A stretch of DNA of 64,000 nt from an uncultured Bacteroidales bacterium (GTDB lineage Bacteria; Bacteroidota; Bacteroidia; Bacteroidales; Muribaculaceae): NCBI GenBank assembly GCA_902776835.1, contig CACYRK010000008.1:23690-87689 (forward strand), written 5' to 3'. Each line of letters starts with the position of its first letter. Position 1 is the first letter of the stretch. The position numbers were made by a program, and so were the translations under genes. Shown piece by piece: positions 60,080 through 64,000 of the stretch. The notes under the pieces are model-generated. The model was given only the letters and a program-made list of their open reading frames with translations. It did no database searches and was not told where the DNA came from.

Positions 60080-61411
60080 TTAACTAAACACTTTCTCGAT
60101 GTTATGAACCACGCCGTTAAGGCAGAATACCACCACATGGTCGCCTGCCTGCAGACGTGTGTCGCCCTTCACGAGTTGCCCGGTTCCATTGCGCACGAGT
60201 CCGGCAATGGTCATGTTTTGCGGCAACCGCAAGTCCTTAATCTCGCCACGGGTAACACGCGCGCCGTCCTTGATGATAAACTCGGCCACCTCGGCATCGG
60301 CCAGTGCGAGGCTTCGCGCGTCGGCCTCGTCGTTGTCGAGCATAATCTGGAAGATTCGGCTCGAAGCCAGCAACTTCTTGTTGATGATGGTGCCAATGTT
60401 GAGAGCCTCGGCCTCGTTGATATATTGCAAGTTCTCGACGTGCGCGATAGTCTTGCGTACACCATTTTCCTTAGCCATGAGGCATCCCAGGATGTTTGCC
60501 TCGCTACTGTCGGTCAAAGCCACAAACACGTTGTAGTCGCTGAGACCTTCTTCCTCGAGCAGGTCGGTGTCACGCGCGTCGCCGTGCACCACCACACATT
60601 GCGGCAGCGACTCGGCGAAGTAGCGACATCGCTCCAGGTCGGGATCGACAACTTTTATGCGATATCGGTCACCTACCATGCGCACCAGTTGCTCGGCAAT
60701 CTCGGTGCCTCCCATGATAAACACCCGCTCCACCGGGATGTGCTCCTTGCCGCACACGCGGGCCACATCGTCGACATACTGGCGCATGGTGGCCACGTAA
60801 GCGATGTCGTTGGGCTCCAGGCTGTCGTCGCCGCGAGGGATGATGATTTCGCGGTTGCGCTTGATGGCGCACAAGTGGAGAAACGAACTCTCAGGGCCGA
60901 GGTCGCGCAGCCGCTTGCCCACCAGGATGGAATTCTCGCGCAGTTTCACGCCCAACACAATCAGTTGTCCGTCGAACATCTCAAACCAGTTTCGCACCCA
61001 GGTGTACTTCAGCGACGCCTTAATCTCTGCGGCTGCCAAATACTCGGGGTAGATAAGGTGGTTGATGCCCAACTCCGAGAAGAACGGCAGGTGCTTCTTG
61101 AGCAGGAACTCCGAATTGTCGATTCGCGCCAGAGTCTTACGCGCGCCCAGGCGCTTCGCCATTTGGCAAGCGAGCAAGTTGCGAGCCTCGTAGGGCGTGA
61201 CAGCGACAAAGAGGTGCGCGCTGCTCACTTTCACGTCCTTAAGGTCGGACCACGACGTGGCGCTGCCGTGATAGGTCATGAGGTTATATTGGTCGAGCAC
61301 AGCGAGTTTGTTCTCCTCGGTGTCCATGATAATGATGTCCTGCTCCTCGTTGCTGAGCATCTTGGCGAGGTGCCTACCCACTTCTCCGGCTCCTGCAATG
61401 ACAATCTTCAT
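60080..61411 (-). CDS. trkA: Trk potassium uptake regulatory subunit TrkA
   Basis: A 443-residue cytosolic gating ring subunit with two RCK (TrkA-N plus TrkA-C) modules. Module 1: 'IVIAGAGEVGRHLAKMLSNEEQDIIIMD' with the NAD glycine motif. Module 2: 'VFIMGGTEIAEQLVRMV...IKVVDPDLERC'. Each is followed by a TrkA-C segment ('FLHLCAIKRNREIIIPRGDDSLEPNDIAYVA'). Start ATG at 61411, 22 bp downstream of dxs. It is in one transcript with dxs and trkH. Confidence 0.95.
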   Translation of the reverse strand: MKIVIAGAGEVGRHLAKMLSNEEQDIIIMDTEENKLAVLDQYNLMTYHGSATSWSDLKDVKVSSAHLFVAVTPYEARNLLACQMAKRLGARKTLARIDNSEFLLKKHLPFFSELGINHLIYPEYLAAAEIKASLKYTWVRNWFEMFDGQLIVLGVKLRENSILVGKRLRDLGPESSFLHLCAIKRNREIIIPRGDDSLEPNDIAYVATMRQYVDDVARVCGKEHIPVERVFIMGGTEIAEQLVRMVGDRYRIKVVDPDLERCRYFAESLPQCVVVHGDARDTDLLEEEGLSDYNVFVALTDSSEANILGCLMAKENGVRKTIAHVENLQYINEAEALNIGTIINKKLLASSRIFQIMLDNDEADARSLALADAEVAEFIIKDGARVTRGEIKDLRLPQNMTIAGLVRNGTGQLVKGDTRLQAGDHVVVFCLNGVVHNIEKVFS

Positions 61412-61433
61412 TGTAGTATTCTAAAATTTTGGT

Positions 61434-63353
61434 TTATAACTCTTTGAGTGCATCATCGATGGCTTTGACAATGGCGTCGACGTCGTAGCCACACTCGGCT
61501 TGCTGCTGTGCCACGGTGCCCTGGTCGATAAAGCGGTCGTTCACGCCCAGGCGCGTAAGGCGGCAGTCGCTGTGTTGCTCGGCCAACCACTCGGCCACGG
61601 CGCTGCCCAGACCGCCCACCACGGTACCGTCCTCGACGGTAATCAGGTGGCGGTAACGGCTTGCCGCCTCAGCGAGCAACCCAGTGTCGAGCGGCTTGAG
61701 GTAAATCATGTCGTAATGCCCCACCTCAACGCCTCGCTCGCGCAGTTGAGCCACGGCCTTGATGACGTTGTTGCCCACATGGCCCAGGCTGAGCACAGCC
61801 ACCTTGTCGCCGTCGCTGATCTTGCGTCCGCGCCCCACGGGCAACTCGTGCATCTCGCACTCCCACTCGGGGATTACGCCGCGTCCGCGGGGATAGCGTA
61901 TTGCCCACGGCCCTTGGTCGGGCAACTGCGAGGTGTACATGAGGTGTCGCAGGTCGTGCTCGTTGATTGGCGCCGCAACGGTCATGCCGGGGATGCAGCG
62001 CAAATAACTGAGGTCGAAAAGGCCGTGGTGTGTCACGCCGTCCTCTCCCACGAGTCCGCCGCGGTCGATGCAGAAGGTCACCGGCAGGTGAGCGATAGCC
62101 ACGTCGTGGATAATCTCGTCGTAGGCGCGCTGCAAAAACGAACTGTAGATGGCCACAAAGGGACGGAAGCCCTCCTTGGCAAGTCCGCCGGCGAAAGTCA
62201 CGGCATGGCCCTCGCTGATGCCCACATCGAAGGTGCGCTCGGGCATCGCGGCCTGCATGATGCTCATCGACGTGCCACCAGGCATGGCGGCGGTGATGCC
62301 CAGGATGCGGTCGTTGGCCTCGGCCAGCGTGACCAGCGTCTTTCCGAACACGTCCTGATACTTGAGCGGGGCATACTCGGCGCGATCTTTGACGCGCTCG
62401 CCCGTCTCCTCGTTGAAGCGGCCGGGGGCGTGCCACGTGGTGGGGTCGGCCTCGGCGGGAGCATAGCCCTTGCCCTTGACGGTGTGCAGATGTATGATTT
62501 TGGGGCCGGTCATGTCCTTGACCTCGTTGAAGACCTTCACCAGACGCTTCACGTCGTGGCCGTCGAATGGGCCGAAATAGCGGATGTTGAGGCCTTCGAA
62601 GATATTCTGCTGGCCGGTAAAGAGCGATTTCATAGCGTTGTTGAAACGCAGCACCATACCCTTGCCGCTGTCGCCAATCACGCCATGACGGCGCAAGAAC
62701 TGGTAAGCCTTATAACGCATGTTGTTGTAGCGGCGACTGGTCGACAACTCGGTCATATACTCACCCAAGGCGCCCACGGGACGATCAATCGACATGTCGT
62801 TGTCGTTGAGCACAATCATCAGGTTGTTAGGCGTGGAGGCCGCGTTATTGATGCCCTCAAATGCCAGGCCACCGCTGATGCTGGCGTCGCCAATCACCGC
62901 CACAACCTTGCGTGACTCACCGCCAGGAAGTTCCGAGGCCACCGACATGCCCAGTGCGGCCGAAATCGAGTTGCTGGCATGGCCGGCGATGAAGGTGTCG
63001 TAGTCGCTCTCCATGGGGTTAGGGAAACCGCTCAAGCCGCCCTGCTTGCGGTTCTGGTCGAAGCGGTCGCGGCGCCCGGTGAGGATTTTGTGGGCGTAGG
63101 CTTGATGGCCCACGTCCCACACGATGCGGTCGTTGGGGGTGTCGAGCACATAGTGCAGCGCCACAGTGATTTCCACAGCGCCCATGCTCGAGGCAAAGTG
63201 GCCGGGGTTGGTCGACAGTTCATGAATGATAAACTGTCGCAATTCCTGACACAACTGCGGCAACTCGTCGACACTGAGGCGCTTCAGGTCGGCCGGCGTG
63301 TCGATGGTGGCCAGCAGCGGAAAATGCTCTTTAATGTATGGTTTCGATGTCAT
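61434..63353 (-). CDS. dxs: 1-deoxy-D-xylulose-5-phosphate synthase
   Basis: A 639-residue thiamine-diphosphate enzyme that condenses pyruvate and glyceraldehyde 3-phosphate, the first step of the MEP isoprenoid pathway. Start ATG at 63353 ('MTSKPYIKEHFPLLATIDTPADLKRL'), coupled to the preceding small gene by an ATGA overlap. Motifs: 'VWDVGHQAYAHKILTGRRD', the ThDP-binding 'VIGDASISGGLAFEGINNA' (155 onward), the transketolase C-domain 'FCIDRGGLVGEDGVTHHG' and 'PWAIRYPRGRG'. Confidence 0.96.
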   Translation of the reverse strand: MTSKPYIKEHFPLLATIDTPADLKRLSVDELPQLCQELRQFIIHELSTNPGHFASSMGAVEITVALHYVLDTPNDRIVWDVGHQAYAHKILTGRRDRFDQNRKQGGLSGFPNPMESDYDTFIAGHASNSISAALGMSVASELPGGESRKVVAVIGDASISGGLAFEGINNAASTPNNLMIVLNDNDMSIDRPVGALGEYMTELSTSRRYNNMRYKAYQFLRRHGVIGDSGKGMVLRFNNAMKSLFTGQQNIFEGLNIRYFGPFDGHDVKRLVKVFNEVKDMTGPKIIHLHTVKGKGYAPAEADPTTWHAPGRFNEETGERVKDRAEYAPLKYQDVFGKTLVTLAEANDRILGITAAMPGGTSMSIMQAAMPERTFDVGISEGHAVTFAGGLAKEGFRPFVAIYSSFLQRAYDEIIHDVAIAHLPVTFCIDRGGLVGEDGVTHHGLFDLSYLRCIPGMTVAAPINEHDLRHLMYTSQLPDQGPWAIRYPRGRGVIPEWECEMHELPVGRGRKISDGDKVAVLSLGHVGNNVIKAVAQLRERGVEVGHYDMIYLKPLDTGLLAEAASRYRHLITVEDGTVVGGLGSAVAEWLAEQHSDCRLTRLGVNDRFIDQGTVAQQQAECGYDVDAIVKAIDDALKEL

Positions 63354-63541
63354 CGTCGGTCTTTCTTGTCGGTGTTTTTCACATATTTCTTGTACAACGG
63401 CACAAACACTATGATGCCCGACGCCACGATGGTGAACACCGTCATGAAGTCGATGCGGGGCACTCTGGTGAGCAAGATGTAGCACAGCAACAGCCACAGC
63501 GCCAGCACAAAAGCAAAGCGAATCTTGTTTCCCGTTGTCAT
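63350..63541 (-). CDS. Small two-helix membrane protein upstream of dxs
   Basis: A 63-residue protein with two membrane helices ('IRFAFVLALWLLLCYILLT' and 'FMTVFTIVASGIIVFVPLY') and a basic C-terminus. The start is the ATG at 63541 (MTTGNKIRF), after the promoter at 63560. Its TGA overlaps the dxs ATG, so it is translationally coupled to dxs. No known function; it has no similarity to MEP enzymes. Confidence 0.78.
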   Translation of the reverse strand: MTTGNKIRFAFVLALWLLLCYILLTRVPRIDFMTVFTIVASGIIVFVPLYKKYVKNTDKKDRR

Positions 63542-63559
63542 TGTTAATTGTTTAACTCG

Positions 63560-63567
63560 CAAAGATA
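63560..63567 (-). promoter_or_regulatory. -7 element of the dxs-trkA-trkH operon
   Basis: On the minus strand TATCTTTG lies 19 bases before the ATG at 63541. The nearest upstream TTG (63584-63586) is at 16 bp, shorter than usual. Confidence 0.55.
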
Positions 63568-63679
63568 ATAATTTTTGTCCACACAAGAAAGGAAAAACCA
63601 CAAAAAGCAAAAAACGCGCACAAAAAGTACGAGCAAAAAGTGCGAATGAATGAATGAATATTTACACGTCGTGCGTCGT

Positions 63680-63708
63680 GATGAAAAGGGGACGGTCCTT
63701 TTTTCATC
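63680..63708. terminator. Palindromic terminator-like hairpin
   Basis: GATGAAAAGG and CCTTTTTTCATC enclose a short GGACGGT loop, with A and T tracts allowing termination on either strand. It lies just outside the predicted IS end. The stretch 63568-63679 otherwise shows only short GAAT repeats. Confidence 0.5.
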
Positions 63709-63782
63709 ATTTCCCGAAAAAATTAGAGGGTGTGTCAAAATTCTGGCGCACCCTTTTGTTGTAACATGTTGTAAAACATATA

Positions 63783-63816
63783 ACAAAGCCTCTACTTTCC
63801 CAAGCGGAGGCTTTGT
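63783..63816 (+). promoter_or_regulatory. Hairpin in front of the transposase promoter
   Basis: Arms ACAAAGCCTC (63783-63792) and GAGGCTTTGT (63807-63816) form a 10-bp stem. The 3' arm contains the TTG (63813-63815) used as -33 element. Read-through transcripts from outside would form this hairpin, which could limit impinging transcription into the transposase. Confidence 0.6.
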
Positions 63817-63842
63817 CATGTCAAAAAGTTTTAGTAACTTTG
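63813..63842 (+). promoter_or_regulatory. Transposase promoter
   Basis: TTTG (TTG at 63813-63815), 19 bp, TAACTTTG (63835-63842). The leader to the ATG at 63868 is about 19 nt. Confidence 0.75.
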
Positions 63843-63867
63843 TGACATTCAAAAACTTAATAAAAAT

Positions 63868-64000
63868 ATGTCTGCAAAGTTACACTTTCGTGAGCATATA
63901 AACAACCAATTGGTTCTTTTTCCTGAAAGAATCGACAAAGATATTGCCCCGGACGACCCTGTCCGTCTGGTCAATGCGGTTGTTGACAGCCTGGACATGG
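63868..64000 (+). CDS. IS1182-family transposase, N-terminal fragment (3' end outside the window)
   Basis: The ATG at 63868 opens a frame to the window end. The first 44 residues include 'HINNQLVLFPERIDKDIAPD' and 'DPVRLVNAVVDSLDM'. This is the conserved N-terminus of IS1182-type DDE transposases (QLVLFP..ID..I..DDPVR.VN..VD.LD), which precedes a DUF772-like domain. Whether the gene is intact cannot be judged here. Confidence 0.85.
   Translation, partial: MSAKLHFREHINNQLVLFPERIDKDIAPDDPVRLVNAVVDSLDM

Larger units (their letters stand above)
63726..64000 (+). mobile_element. Left end of an IS1182-family insertion sequence (cut by the window end)
   Basis: The probable left terminus is the GAGGGTGTGTCAAAA sequence starting near 63726, followed by a non-coding part with a hairpin, a promoter and the 5' end of the transposase gene. 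The exact end and target duplication cannot be shown because the right end is outside the window. Confidence 0.65.

Noticed and set aside
63759..63776. TTGTAACA-like pair near the IS end as a second Pho box
   Set aside because: The second copy deviates (TTGTAAAA), the period is 10 bp rather than 11, and it lies within an insertion sequence, so chance in AT-rich DNA is more likely.

Overview
The window is chromosomal DNA from a member of the Bacteroidota, most likely a gut-type Bacteroidales (Prevotellaceae- or Muribaculaceae-like; the genus cannot be fixed from sequence alone). Evidence: promoters of the Bacteroidota form TTG-N19/20-TAnnTTTG in front of many genes, almost no Shine-Dalgarno sequences, an UpxY-type antiterminator heading a surface-polysaccharide operon, a TonB-dependent receptor, an ExbB-ExbD-ExbD-TonB operon, BspA-like leucine-rich repeat proteins, BIG2/dockerin surface proteins and a six-gene Na+-NQR operon.

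Layout. 1-7.0 kb: 3' end of a leucine-rich-repeat/dockerin protein, a four-helix-bundle protein, then housekeeping genes (MBL hydrolase, rsmG, a DUF3298 lipoprotein, a CvfB-like S1 protein, rubredoxin, HD hydrolase, ilvE). 7.0-11.7 kb: a small secreted protein with a C-terminal sorting-like domain, an 871-residue cohesin-like/BIG2/dockerin protein with seven nearly identical repeats, and a DUF4855 putative glycosidase. 11.7-23.7 kb: a minus-strand polysaccharide operon (upxY, wza-like, wzc-like, wecC, epsG-like, flippase, polymerase/ligase, three glycosyltransferases). 23.9-26.4 kb: groES-groEL and tRNA-Arg(ACG). 26.4-31.7 kb: a small membrane protein, an orphan ATP-grasp-like protein, the DUF2520-kdsC-maf operon, a secreted hypothetical protein and a ROK glucokinase. 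31.7-41.2 kb: a TonB-dependent receptor, a TPR protein, a PstS-like lipoprotein with a small membrane partner, and exbB-exbD-exbD-tonB behind an unusually long GC-rich leader. 41.3-44.8 kb: Na/Pi cotransporter plus a PhoB/PhoR-like two-component pair, preceded by TTGTAACA boxes. 45.0-50.9 kb: nqrABCDEF. 51.0-52.5 kb: AbiE type IV toxin-antitoxin pair with a perfect inverted repeat around its promoter. 52.6-57 kb: ftsK, lolA-like and trxB, interrupted by a palindromic intergenic element. 57-63.6 kb: a second BspA-like protein and trkH, trkA, dxs and a small membrane protein. 63.7 kb to the end: the left end of an IS1182-family element.

How it fits together: much of the window concerns the cell envelope. 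It holds energised outer-membrane transport (NQR makes a sodium gradient; ExbBD-TonB drives the receptor), phosphate sensing and uptake, surface-polysaccharide export, and secreted repeat proteins. The most notable non-coding signals are the exbB leader (40970-41188), the AbiE operator (51031-51080), the repeated TTGTAACA boxes before the phosphate genes, the palindrome between ftsK and lolA, and tandem micro-repeats in several intergenic spaces.
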